A stretch of 64,000 nucleotides of DNA, taken from Watersipora subatra. Lineage: Eukaryota; Bryozoa; Gymnolaemata; Cheilostomatida; Watersiporidae. Under the pieces are notes generated by a model. The model was given only the letters and a program-made list of their open reading frames with translations, did no database searches and was not told the DNA's origin. Positions 49,601 through 61,000 of this stretch are shown here, one piece after another. The stretch covers positions 26,222,558 through 26,286,557 of the forward strand of contig NC_088714.1 of assembly GCF_963576615.1 (NCBI RefSeq). Direction: 5' to 3'. The translations under genes and the position numbers were made by a program. Every line of letters starts with the position of its first letter. Position 1 is the stretch's first letter.

Positions 49601-52600
49601 CGGAGACAATATAGAACGCTAGTTGCTAGTTGCTTTCTCAGCCGGCCAGCCACCACAGGGAATACGGGCCTGCCTTCGTGAAGTAGAAGGGATTACCGTA
49701 TTCAGCGTATGACATTATTTGGGTACAAATATACAAACACGCATCTGTAAAAATAGAAGGAGAGCACATACACTCCATTTTTGGTTTCGATATGTGACAT
49801 ATATAGCCACTATTAAAATAACTAGAGCTGCACAATGATCGCGTTAATTAAACGATTAACGCCGACCAATACAAATAAACGATTAACTGAGTTGGGCCAA
49901 TTAATCTTCAATTAAAATGCAACCAAGGTGATGATCTTGATGTGGTTCCTTTCCTTTGTACTGTTTAGTACCATACGTTAGTAATACCAACGTAGCGGGT
50001 TACAACCATTTAATTTACTAGCAAATAAATATTATGACAAGCAACACTTTCTTACCAATAAATTAAACCACAATTATTTTGCACTCGACTATGTAAACAC
50101 AGTGAGTCGCTAACATTAAACTTGTTTATACAACACATTGCACAAGCGCCGTGCCGATCTAGCCGTAAGCAGCCATGTCGTTAGTTGTTTGAACATGTTT
50201 CTAGGTAATAGCACAAAAGTGATTTCAGTATTATTTAATATCTTAGTTTGTTTTGGTTTATTTTTAACAACTTTCTTAAGTAAATTATACATGTATTATC
50301 ATTTTTCAAAAAAATCACAATCATATTTCAGCTTCAGAATATTAGTAATATAAGATTGACACTTTATTGGAACATGAATGCAGAAAAATGTCTTCCGCCC
50401 TAGGTAGCGCATTTCTGTAAGTTGTTGGAAGCGTAAACAAGAAAGCGAAGTGCAGTATATGCTAAAAAGAATTTGCTTACCACCACAGCACATCACCATT
50501 AAGATATCATTTAACTAATTCTCATCCTACCGCTCATAATTCATTACCAGCTGTCGCAGACAATAACTAATACTACTGACTACCGGCACTCCTGTCCCCT
50601 GTGAGCGGCTATTCTCTAAAGCTGGCAATATTGTATGTAGGAAGAGGGTATCTCTTTATTCAGATAATGTGAATAAACTGTGCTGCCTCAACTCTTGGCT
50701 GACTTAATTATAGACTTTCATAGACAGTTTTCAAACTCATAATAATTATTACATTGTAACTTATATACATTGTACATAACATGTACTACTGCTAACAATT
50801 GTTTAAAATATAATTATTCTATATGTAGCTGTCTTATTTGTTTTTGAATATGCAGGTTTTTACTAGATTAATTCTAAGATTAATCAAAGATTAACTGGTT
50901 CAGACCAGTTATTAATCGCGATCAATTTTTATAATCGTTGTGCAGCTCTAAAAATAACATATGTGAAATTTATACGAACATGAGGAACCAAAATCACGCT
51001 ATGTGGTATGCCGCAAGCAGTTGACTATAAATAATTCTATACCTTGAAATGAGAATGGCTACGATAAGGCCTCCTACGATATTGTTATACAAGATTGCAA
51101 TGAAGTTTATTTACCTAAATTATTGTAGTCAAGGTGCAGTGTTGTCAGCTCTGTGCAGTAGCTCAACGTATAAGGAATGGAATCATTCTTTAGCCCATTT
51201 CTTGACAGCTCCAAAACACGAAGCTTTGTCAGTCGGCCCACATCGGCGGGTAAGGATCTTAGGTGATTCTCACACAGCGACAGGCGTTCCAGATTGCTCA
51301 CCGTGAATATCTATTAAAATGAAATTGTTATTTCTTTTTCAATCACACTCCTAATCTGAGTGTAGGAGAACTCATAACATACAAAAGACATATAAATCGA
51401 TAACAATATATAAGCATATTAAGATTTTTGTGATCTAAATTTTTAGTTCAATTATGAGTTTGATGTAATGAGGTTGTGGGAGTTGTCATCCACTTTTTAT
51501 CACCATTCGACATGCGAATAAAAATTCCAAACTCGACAGATTTATTATCAGAATGATGGCAAAACATTTTCATATAAACTATAAAGACTTTAGCTTCCAA
51601 GGCCGATAAGAATAATTGAATTCTGACACTCTATAACAAACTTTGCCTGAGCCAAATTAAAACATTTTTATCATTGTTCTTACCACAACAAACTGAAGAA
51701 AAAGCAATAAAAATGTGAAACAAAATGGGGGTAATGTAATGGAATCCCACAAAAAAACATGCTCACACATTTGGGAAGCTGTGAAACTCGGCCATTGAAT
51801 GTCGCATCCAATACCAGCTCAGTTAGAGCTTCTGTCTTGACAAAGCGATGAAACATCCTATAATCTGTAACACAAACAATATCTTACCAAACTTGGCTTA
51901 ACACGCAATAAACAATATTATAAATTTACAGAACATCACTAATGATGATACATGAAAAACTTCAATTTACCACAATTTGTTAACATGTGACTTAGTTTAA
52001 CAAATTATCAAGTTCTACTTTATGTTTAGGGCTTTCCCCAAATATTAATTCCTACCACGAAAAAAAGGCGACCCTTTGAGAGCAACATTGTCATAAAGAG
52101 AGCATCGCTGATGTTGTGAATCAGCTAGAAGAACATCATAGAACCGAGATTTCTCATGCTTGTAGAAGTTATAAATAGGAATGAAGTACTGTGGATCGAA
52201 TGACGGCAAGCCATTTTGTCTCTGCTCCTTTACCCCTTCAACTACTTTGGCCAATCTGTCAAAGTGACCTTGAGTAGAATTATACAATAGCTGAGCATGT
52301 TGTCCGCGGCTGGTTTCTCTCTAAAACAAGAACTTTATAGCATTTTAGGTTTCAATTACATTCATTACTTTTCTACGTTTCAAAAGCGAACAATCACAAA
52401 CAGTAGTCATGGGCATTATCCTTACTTGATCAGTTTGTGAGAAATCTGCAAATGCTTTTATCACAGCATCCCAATTTTCACGAGTGCTCGCACATGATTC
52501 GATAGCTACATAAAAAGCAAGCTCGTATGTTAGAGGCAATCGTCTTAATATCATTGGTTTGCTGTCTCGTATACTATGCGATTCAATAGAAGAGGAATCA

Positions 52601-52920
52601 CAGTGTTCTTCCTTATTAGTGTGTTGCTTCCGCAATGAGTGATTTTTGCTGGTGAGCCGTCGAAACTTCAGACCTGCGCTAGGAGAACGAGATTTTGATG
52701 TCATGGTTTCATTACCGCGAGATGGGTTTGGTGAACCATCAACTCTGTGATACTGACTACTCGTCCTAAGATCTCTATGAAAAACAGAATTTTCTCTAAT
52801 TCTGCCAGAATCTCGTCTCCTAACAGTGCTTTGTTGAAGTAGTTCATCGTTCACCAATTGGTGTTCATGAATGGGCTCATTACGACTGGTGAGTGTACGC
52901 TCTTCATGTGATTCCATCAT
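40679..52920 (-). CDS. Leucine-rich-repeat protein with Cys-rich C-terminus
   Basis: Eight coding exons, 5' to 3': 52920-52426, 52320-52056, 51864-51767, 51310-51115, 45032-44895, 42195-41989, 41092-40995 and 40897-40679 (TGA), giving 571 residues. All phases close. Residues 1-130 are a polar, Ser/Arg-rich, probably disordered head. About 130-260 is a helical region without a recognised motif. About 265-375 has around four LRRs (LERLSLCENHLRSLPADVG, LRVLELSRNGL, LTTLHLDYNNLDAVPG). The rest has cysteine pairs: CAACH at 454-458, C482, C490 and C494, then CSRC...CSTC at 540-555. This spacing resembles zinc-binding knuckles, and an LRR followed by a Cys pair recalls LRRC28/LRRC58-type proteins, but I cannot name the orthologue. 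The exon 5 acceptor lies at the edge of a 46-bp splice-site array. The gene is head-to-head with legumain. It could be a cytosolic LRR adaptor; its function is unknown. Confidence 0.85.
41899..41938. repeat. Perfect 15-bp-arm inverted repeat
   Basis: TTATCAGACAAGTTA and its exact reverse complement flank a 10-nt loop. It lies in intron 6 of the LRR gene, about 50 bp from exon 6. Confidence 0.9.
43347..44204. mobile_element. Harbinger-like MITE, copy 3 (best ends), 858 bp
   Basis: The left end has GGCCGGTTCACACTATATCG, then CCGTATCTCGGCG. The right end in reverse has GGGCTGGTTCACACTATGTC, then GCCGTATCTCGGCG. TTA flanks both sides (43344-43346, 44205-44207). GGCNGGTTCACAC ends and a 3-bp TTA target are typical of PIF/Harbinger elements. 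No transposase is seen. Confidence 0.85.
44457..44501. repeat. Perfect 17-bp-arm inverted repeat
   Basis: AGTGCTAGGGAACTAGT and its exact reverse complement flank TAAAGGACTGC. Neighbouring sequence (44433-44456) carries further partial ACTAGT/GTTCCC copies. Confidence 0.9.
45021..45610 (-). repeat. 46-bp array built from the LRR-gene 3' splice site, about 13 units
   Basis: Unit 1 overlaps exon 5 of the LRR gene and its acceptor (on the minus strand ...TGCACCAG, then exon ATGCAGTTCCTGG). About twelve further 46-bp units follow in the intron. Read on the minus strand they give CTCAATGTTCTTGTACACCAG-like runs followed by ATGCAGTTCCTG or GTACAGTTCCTG, then TTTATAATCATATCT. Variants alternate in a higher-order pattern (GTACC/GCATC and GAGATA/GATACA). 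Confidence 0.93.
46812..47256. mobile_element. Foldback element, about 445 bp
   Basis: Left and right halves are reverse complements over at least 100 bp with mismatches: TATGAACTTGCA, GATTTTATCAGAAAG and TGTTTGAGGTGATCTGACTG occur in both arms. The centre is a short unpaired region. A partial arm of the same family lies at 48438-48545. Confidence 0.8.
48438..48545. repeat. Single arm of the foldback family
   Basis: Matches the left arm of 46812-47256 (ATGAACTTTCACAAAACTTT, TTTTTCTATTATTTGTGATTG, TGTTTGAGGTGATCTAATTG). Confidence 0.7.
48756..49154. mobile_element. Terminal-inverted-repeat MITE, 399 bp
   Basis: Left end CCGTACTTTTCGGACTATTA; right end in reverse CCATACTTTTCGGACTATTA. The ends continue with GCTGCG/CCGCAC similarity and an inner GCGGCTTAT-type motif. 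The superfamily is uncertain. Confidence 0.85.
49823..50950. mobile_element. hAT-type transposon, 1128 bp, perfect 8-bp target duplication
   Basis: Ends TAGAGCTGCACAATGATCG and, in reverse, TAGAGCTGCACAACGATTA. Both sides carry the identical 8-mer AAAATAAC (49815-49822 and 50951-50958), as hAT elements produce. Sub-terminal GATTAAC/TTAATC motifs recur at both ends. No complete transposase; non-autonomous. Confidence 0.92.
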
Positions 52921-53412
52921 ACGATTCAGCAGAATTTTCTGTGTATGTGAGAAACAATCAATCGGTAGAAAAACTATTTAATTTTGGCAATTCTGGAAGC
53001 TAGTTAGTTATTTGGCGTGAAGATATCTTTGGCTGACAAGCGAATAGAAGTTGTTCCGGAAACGCTTACCCATCCTTATATTAGTCGGAGTCGCTATCTC
53101 GGTACTAGGCTTGCGATGAACCAGGGTAAGTCGAGAAACAAAGGTAACGCAACGGGGAAACTGAGATAACAGCCGAAAAAGCTACCGAATCTCTGCTATT
53201 TTATGTTAGACTGAGATTTATATATGTTCATGATCATCCGTCTCTTTCTGCATGCACAGAACAGCGTAGCAGGTTTGGTAGTCTTGAAAGTACATGTAAT
53301 ATATGGACGTTGTGATATAGAGATATAGAGATTATCATTCGTGTCAGTTGTAGTTAGACATTCGTTGCCTGAGCGTTTCCTAAATACACCGCACGCAAAT
53401 TCACGATAGAAC
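52921..53412. promoter_or_regulatory. Shared head-to-head promoter region, LRR gene and legumain
   Basis: 492 bp separate the two divergent start codons, so 5' UTRs and promoters of both genes must lie here or overlap, unless an upstream non-coding exon exists. No clear TATA box is positioned for either gene; TTTATATATG at 53217 is a possible one for legumain. Promoter activity is inferred from gene arrangement only. Confidence 0.55.
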
Positions 53413-56400
53413 ATGTTTCGTTACTTGTGTATGCTTGGGTATTTAGGTTTCGTTGCTGCAGCAAAGCTGGATAATGGTGGAAAACATTGGGCCGTCATAG
53501 TTGCTGGTTCTAATGGTTATGGGAATTATAGGCATCAGGTAATTTATTTTGTTTCTAACTTGCTTGTTGATTTATCCAACGATATACAGCCCCCATGGGG
53601 GCTGTATATCGTTGGATAAATCAACAATCTGATAACAAACCCAGTGTGATAAATCTATGATATGCAGCCCCCATGGGGGCTGTATATCATAGATTTATCA
53701 CACTGGGTTTTTTGTTATTGCGCTGTCACTACTGTTATTACTAATACGGCAATGTTTGGTCATAAAAATTGCATATTTTAAATTATCAACTAGATTTAAA
53801 TGTGTATACTAATATAGTATTGATATATCTAGCAAATAGATGGTCGTTGATTATCTGTCTATTGCATAATGTTTGAGATATTGTTTATATAACCTAGAAT
53901 CTGAAGACAGTTTTAAGTTTGAAAAACTCACCTATTCCAATGATATACAACTGATATACAAATGATGGTTGTATATCAGTGCCTATTCTAAACTTTAGTT
54001 TTTACTTATTTTGGACTTGATAGTCATAAGCTTTTTACGGATATAGGAAGAGTTTAGCTGAAGTAACAAGATACAATGGGCCCTCTTGTCGTTAAATTGT
54101 TAAGTGTTGCAAATAAATTGCTGGTGCTACTTTTCAATGGCTACTGTGTCAGTTTTAGATGCTTAAAACATACACAGTTTAGCGATACTAAGATAACGCT
54201 TTCTCTTTTATACTATCATAACAGGCAGATGTATGCCATGCATATCATGTCCTCAAAGATCATGGGATCGAAGAGGAGAATATTATTGTGATGATGTATG
54301 ATGACATTGCGCACAATGAAGAGTGAGTCATGCTCAATCTGTTTCACAAAGTTTTGCTTCCCTGTTTTTGGCAGCAAGAATTATGGCTATGCATAAACAT
54401 GGAAATCATCTGCTATAGATGTTTTGCAGTCATGGTTATTGATAGCTGTTTGATAGCCTATATTTGATTTTTAACAAAACAATGATTCCAAGACTTACAC
54501 TGTATTTCCTTTTTAAATAATGCTTCAATAATAATAAATTATAATAATTTAATAATGAATCCTGCTGCAGCTCTTGGTGTCATACTTCAGTCAGTAAAAT
54601 TCTTTAATACTCATTTTCAGTGACAGTTAGAGGCTGGTACACCGTGTTTGTGGTTGCTATATTTATATCTAGCATGCCAACGAAGGCCAGTTCAACTGTA
54701 CAGTGGATAATGTATTTGCCAGAGCTTAGCTAAGGTCTAAGAGTACTGAGAACCTGGATTATTCCATTAGTAATAAAGCTATGAACTTTAGTAATAAAGC
54801 TATGAACTTTAGTAACAAGGCTATGAACTTTGGTAACAAGGCTATGAACTTTAGTAACAAGATTATGGAGATTGGCTCTTAGTGCTTATACTGTAAAACC
54901 TCTATTTGAACGCCATGGCACTGTATTTTTCAACCCTTCTATTTTAGTGGCGTTTTGTTAGAGGTGGCATTCAACTAGAGGGTGGCACTGTATTTTTCAG
55001 CCCTTCTCCTATAGGGGCTTTCTATTAAAGGTGGCATTCATATAAAGGTCCAAACACACTAGGCGGTTTTATCGCATGCGTCATGAGTAGGGCGAAGATA
55101 TCGCTGGCGTGTGCCTAAACACACTAAAGCGATTCACCAGCAAACAATATAGTGAGTACGTTCACAAACTACCAATACAGTTCCGTATTCAATAGTTCCT
55201 TCAGAGTTGTTAATAATTTTAGGTAAGTCAAAATGGCATGGTCTAGGTAACGACGTAAACAACTTCTACTTTGTTATTAGGCCTATCCCACTTTTACGGA
55301 TTGTACACTACAAGAAGGCATAAGAAAAAATGATTCTTGTATTTTTAACTGTAATATTTTACAATTTTTATATAGAGTTTACTTTATAGTAGTTTTTTAT
55401 ATTTAATATATTAAATATTCACCATTCTCAAGATGGTGAACCTGCGCAACGATTGTGCGCAATGTTGGTTTTCAACTTAGGACATTTTGTAATTTTTGTG
55501 TGTTATGTCGTACAGGACTGTGAGTGCTTTTATTAAATTTATGAACAATCCAGTGTTCGTTCTGATGATGTTTCAATTGTAGCAAAAGGTTGCTGCTGTA
55601 CGTAGGTGAACATCGATAAGAAATAATTACCCGGCATAAAATTGCATTCTGGGTAAAACCAACCAATCGAAATGCATCTCGCTAGCGATAAAGTTGTGAT
55701 GAGAATGTCTAGCGTTATCGCTCTGCATGAGCTCGCTGATCGAGTTCTAGCGCAGATTAGCGCCACGCAGCGAGGTATCACGCTAAATATAGCCTAGTGT
55801 GTTTTCACCTTAAAAGTGGCATTCAAATAGAGGTTTTGCAATACGTTTGTTTTCTGACTGGATGAAGAGTAGTTATAGTTTAACTAGGAGTGCCAAAGAT
55901 TGTATCCTCCTTGTATGTATGTTGTTGTAAGCTGACTAGATTTGCTGAAGATTCTCAGCCACAAATAAACAAAGCATGGTAAGTTATTAGCTTGCTGTTT
56001 TGTGGTGTGTCTAAGTTTAGAGCATTTTACAATAATTTAGCATTTATTAAATATAGCAAGTTTTACTTTGCCCAGAAAAAAAAAACAGAAAAACTTGGTA
56101 TGATTTTAAAATTTGGAAATATCCTACATCTGTTTGTTCTATTAACTGGCCTTTCAAAGCAACTCTGGCTGTTACGTTGCTGAGGAATGTAAAACCTTTA
56201 TCACAAAAAAATGTAAAACCTTTATCCTTTAAAGCAAAGAAGATCACCTCGATACCCATTTTTAAAGACACAATATGAGTTTACCTATTTTGTGTAGTGA
56301 AGGTAAACTAGACAATGAGGTATGGCAATAAAATAAGCCATCATAAGCATACCACCACCTATGATGATTATACAAAAGCCAAGGTATAGAACCCTTTGGA

Positions 56401-57996
56401 ATATTCTACTAGTTACTAAATATAACAAGTTTTGCTTTGTCCAGAAAAAAACCAGAAAAACTTGGTATGATTTTAAAATTTGGAAATATCCTACATCTGT
56501 TTGTTCTATTAATCGGCCTTTCAAAGCAACTTTGGCTGTTACGTTGCTGAGGAATGTAAAACCTTTATTACTATGTTACCAGTCTTCATTATTGCTGGAA
56601 ATATCAAGAATTCATGAACATAGTGTGTTAAGAGATTGAAACGTGCAACATTTAAGAAAACTTTAGAGAACGTAACATGACACTCTGAGATAAGGAATTA
56701 TCAGCAATGGAGTCATGCTCCCCTTACCATAATACTTTACAGATATCAGTGCGTGTAATAGTATTGAGATTAACATTTGAACTTACAGACAAAATAATGA
56801 CACTGCGTGAAAGAGTACCCTGTAAATATTTAATCATAAATACTGTAACTTACACCATATTTCAGTTATTATATTGGTGTTTTTAATACCAATGTTCCAG
56901 GTTTCAAGTGGGAATGGGTTTATGTAATAGTGACTCTAGGCTTTGCTTAGAACTGGCTATACGGTATATTAAAAGTTGAAACATTGCCTGAAGTATTGTA
57001 CTACCAAGTTTCATGTGTTTAGAAAGGGTATTCTTTTACATCTGGATATGGAATCTACTAGTATAAGGGGTGTCTACAAGAATTTCTGCTACATTGTAGC
57101 TGTATATTATTTTATTGCTGTTTCACAGGAACCCGGACAAAGGAGTCATCATCAACAGACCAAATGGAGAGAATGTTTACGAGGGAGTTAAGATTGACTA
57201 CAAGGGCAAGGTTATTTAGTACATCTATTAAATCTCTGGCTTAAGGTGGCGTTTAGTTGAGCGTACAGCTCTGTGTACTGACAAGTTGCCATGGCTGAAA
57301 CTATATATTGCCAGTACCTTCAGATGTTTATGGCTTTACGGATAAATTGAAACCGGCTTCTAGTGCAAACTAGATTTATTTCTGTGATTATATTTTGGAC
57401 AGTGAATATGGTAAGCGGGCATTTTTAGAACCACTATTTCACGACTATGCGCCAACAGTTTGCAAGGAGAATACATTTACAAACCTTCATATTTTTACTG
57501 TAATAAAGTCCAATTTAATTAGATTTGTGTAACTTTTGAATATAATACATAGTACCACAACTCTGTAATGTGTTATATATCAGCTATTAGAGAGTTGAAC
57601 TTTTTATCAACATTGATGTTCATCATGGCTTCATTTACATTACTCAGTAGAAGTTATTTATAATTTTTAGTATTGTTTCTTTTTAATTTTTACGCAACAA
57701 TTAGGAGTTGTTAGTCAGGTACTATTACCTGGTATCAGATAACCGTGAAGATCGATACAACCTGCATTGTGGGTCAAATTGCCAGAGACTAAACCGTCAC
57801 CACCAGCTATAAGCTTTGGGGTGAATCCAAGTATTCTGTTAAAATGAAGTAAAATGCCTTACAAAGAGTCGCACTAGACTTCCCAGAAAGGGCGTCGTGT
57901 CCTCGCTATAAGGCAGGGATAGATAAAATTATCCTCTAGCTAGCCACTGCAGCAGATCATAGATGTGAGTATGTCTCGACTGGTTCCGCATGCTGG

Positions 57997-58031
<35 letters not shown>

Positions 58032-61000
58032 ATGTACTGCCAAGAGAGAGACCATAGTATAGTATTGCAAAAGCTAGTGTTTCTTAGTACCTTTTGCATA
58101 CAGTTTATGGAAATGGCACAACTCAATGAATCAATACTACAATCAGTAGTCCTGTTGGTATACAAGACATCTCTTTTTTTATTTCTGAACAAAACTAAAT
58201 TCTACTCACTTTCTAAATTTTTTTGTGTTTATAACTTTGTAGGATGTTACCCCAGAGGTATTCCTAGCAGTCATTCAAGGACACAAGTCGGCTGTATCTG
58301 GTGTTGGTACTGGCAGAGTTCTAGAGAGGTGAGTCAGCATGCCAAAGTCTAAAGGACACTTTATTTTTTGTCACACGGGCTATCTCTCTTGTGACCCTTG
58401 TAGAGGGCTTGTTTACAGCCTAATTGAGATATGTTTAATGGGTATTCAAGCATTGTTGACGTTAATGTCATGGACCCGCCTACTCTTATCTGTTTTTAAT
58501 CTTCACTTTTAATCTAATATATTGCGACAGCTACTGCTATAGAATATGGAAGAGTCCTTCAGTATTTTTGTTAATCAAAAGTTGGTCATAAAAAGGCTAC
58601 TAGAAGGCAATCTGCTCTCAGATTGTATTTTATCAGTTGTATTTGTTGCCTTTTCACATATTTTAGTGGATCGAATGACAATGTCTTCATCAACTTCGTG
58701 GATCATGGTGCTCCTGGTCTGGTAGCATTTCCCAGTGCTGAACTTCATGCTAGGAAATTGATGGAGGCCCTCAAGTACATGCACAGCAACCAGATGTACC
58801 ATGAGGTCAGTATAGCAGTCGGGGTAGAGTCCGGCAAATGTCTGTAGTAGTGGTCATATAAACTGAAATTTCAGGGAGTAACTGAACTGAAACATGCTCA
58901 TTGTGGCACATAATACCCAATTTCACAACTATGTACCACCAATGCCAACAGAGAAGTGTAAATAGAGCCACGTCTTTCCATCTAAAGCCACGGTTGGAGG
59001 TCATGAAAAAAAATTGCATCATGCAGGATTCAAACACTTGGCTACAGTTGAATAGATATGCATATGCTTCATTAAACCTTGACCGCTACATACAACCTTT
59101 ATCGTTTTTTCTAGGTAAACCAGGCACACTGATTCTGATTTTGTACTCAAAATAAAGTTTGGTCCACTAATTTCCAAAGCCATGAAGGCTTTGTTAAAGC
59201 GTTTCAATATCCGTCTCGAAAACAACACAATCGGCGGAATAAACTCCGCCCATAAATATGTGACGTAGCCTAGCTTTTTAGGAACGGAAGCTAGGAATGT
59301 TTAGTCCGATTTAGAATGATAAAGATGGGTGTCTTAAAACCCATTATTATCTAAATTCAGCCTGTAAAATAATCTGTCTTTTATGAAAGGTGGATAAACT
59401 ATTTAAAATTGCTCGTAGCTTATTACATGATGTTTAATAGGCTGAACACCGAGAAAAATGAGTTCAAAAAAGCGCGATTTTATCACAAGCTTGCGTTGTT
59501 ATCGCCCTTTTTTGGCTTGTTTAATGCAATGTTAAATAGCTTATCTACCTTTCAGAAAAAAACTCAGCTTATTTTGAAAGCTGAATTTAGGTAATAATGG
59601 GTTTTAAGACCCCCATCTCTATCATTCTAAATCGGAATACACATTGCCAATTTCCGTTCCTAAAAAGCTAGCGAACGTCACATATTTATGGGCGGAGCTT
59701 GTTGTGCCGTTCGTGTTGTTTTCGAGACCGATATTAAAACGCTGTAAAAGAGCGTTCATGGCTTTAAAAGTTAGTGGACCAATCTTTATTTTGAGTGCAA
59801 AATCGGAATCAGCGTGTCTGATTTACCTAAAAAGAATGATAAATGTTCTACGTGACAGTTATGGTTGAAGTTAAACTTAACTATTTGATATGAAAGCACT
59901 TTTGTTTGAGGGTTTACAGCAACCACTGAGCGACTTAAGACTCACTAAGTCGCAATATAATGGCATTTTGTTCATCCTAGCTAGCTTGTCAAGAGCATTC
60001 AACCGTAATAACAGTATTACTACTTTGACCTCTGAGCTGATAGACTTCTTGATCCAATCATTGCGGTAAATCCAAAGATTTACCACAAGGATTGCAATAA
60101 ACATTTATCTTTTTTTAGCTGGTGGTTGTGGAAAAGTAGTAGTTATCTCCTAACAATTTTTGTGCTCTTCATGTGTGTAGGAAAACAGAGGTAACAATAG
60201 TTTTGGAATTTATTCAAAGCGTGAAAACTTTTAAACAACTAATATGTGTTGTTACTAGTAACAATAGGGTGTAGATGTTACTAGTTTAATGCAGCTTGTT
60301 AGCTCTGCTCCCTTATCATTTGGAAAAGCTGATATCATCAAAATTAGTGCAAATAGATGCAATATCAACAATTAAGCTTTGTATATACATCTAACTTATT
60401 GTCGGCGTTAGCAAATCATCGGCAAAATTGGTGTATTTCGTTACAATTGCGTGTAACGAAAGACCAAAATGAGAAAACAGAAATCAAGAATTTTAAAGTG
60501 AGTAAAATAAAGTTGAAATTTGGTAATCTAATAGTATTATGGATGAGTCAAGATAGGGAGTTGAAGGTTGTAGTAACAGAAAGTTCATAAACTTAAATAT
60601 ATGATGGTAGATGTAGTATGTTAGTGTCGCGGAATAGAAAACACCGTTTGCCATGTGTGGAAGGATAAATGTCTCATCAGCTGACTCATTGATGATCCAT
60701 TAGCATGAAAACTAGTTGTTCACCATAATCATTGCAAGTCATTCCATATATCGTCTACTCGGTTTAGCTATTACAGGAAGTAGATGACAACTCCTAATGT
60801 GAGGCTGAAAATTATTTTACTCAGAAATTATTGAAGGTGTCTCATCTTTTCATTTGCAGTATTGGAATTTTGTTGCATGCAAATTGTTTACCGCGTTGTA
60901 CAGAGTTAGAAAAAAGTATTGAGCTAGTTTGTCAGCAAAAGGCTGAATTAGGAATTGATTGATTTAATTGATTTTATGATGCAGTTTGTCAGTTGTAAAA

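Larger units (their letters stand above)
45611..51114. other. Remainder of LRR-gene intron 4
   Basis: 5.5 kb containing two foldback copies, a terminal-inverted-repeat element and a hAT element, listed separately. A 140-codon plus-strand frame at 46223-46645 begins with GTG and matches nothing I know. The 48600-48725 stretch has a GTTCGGGGCAGCGCCTCGAAG hairpin. Otherwise nothing is recognised. Confidence 0.5.
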
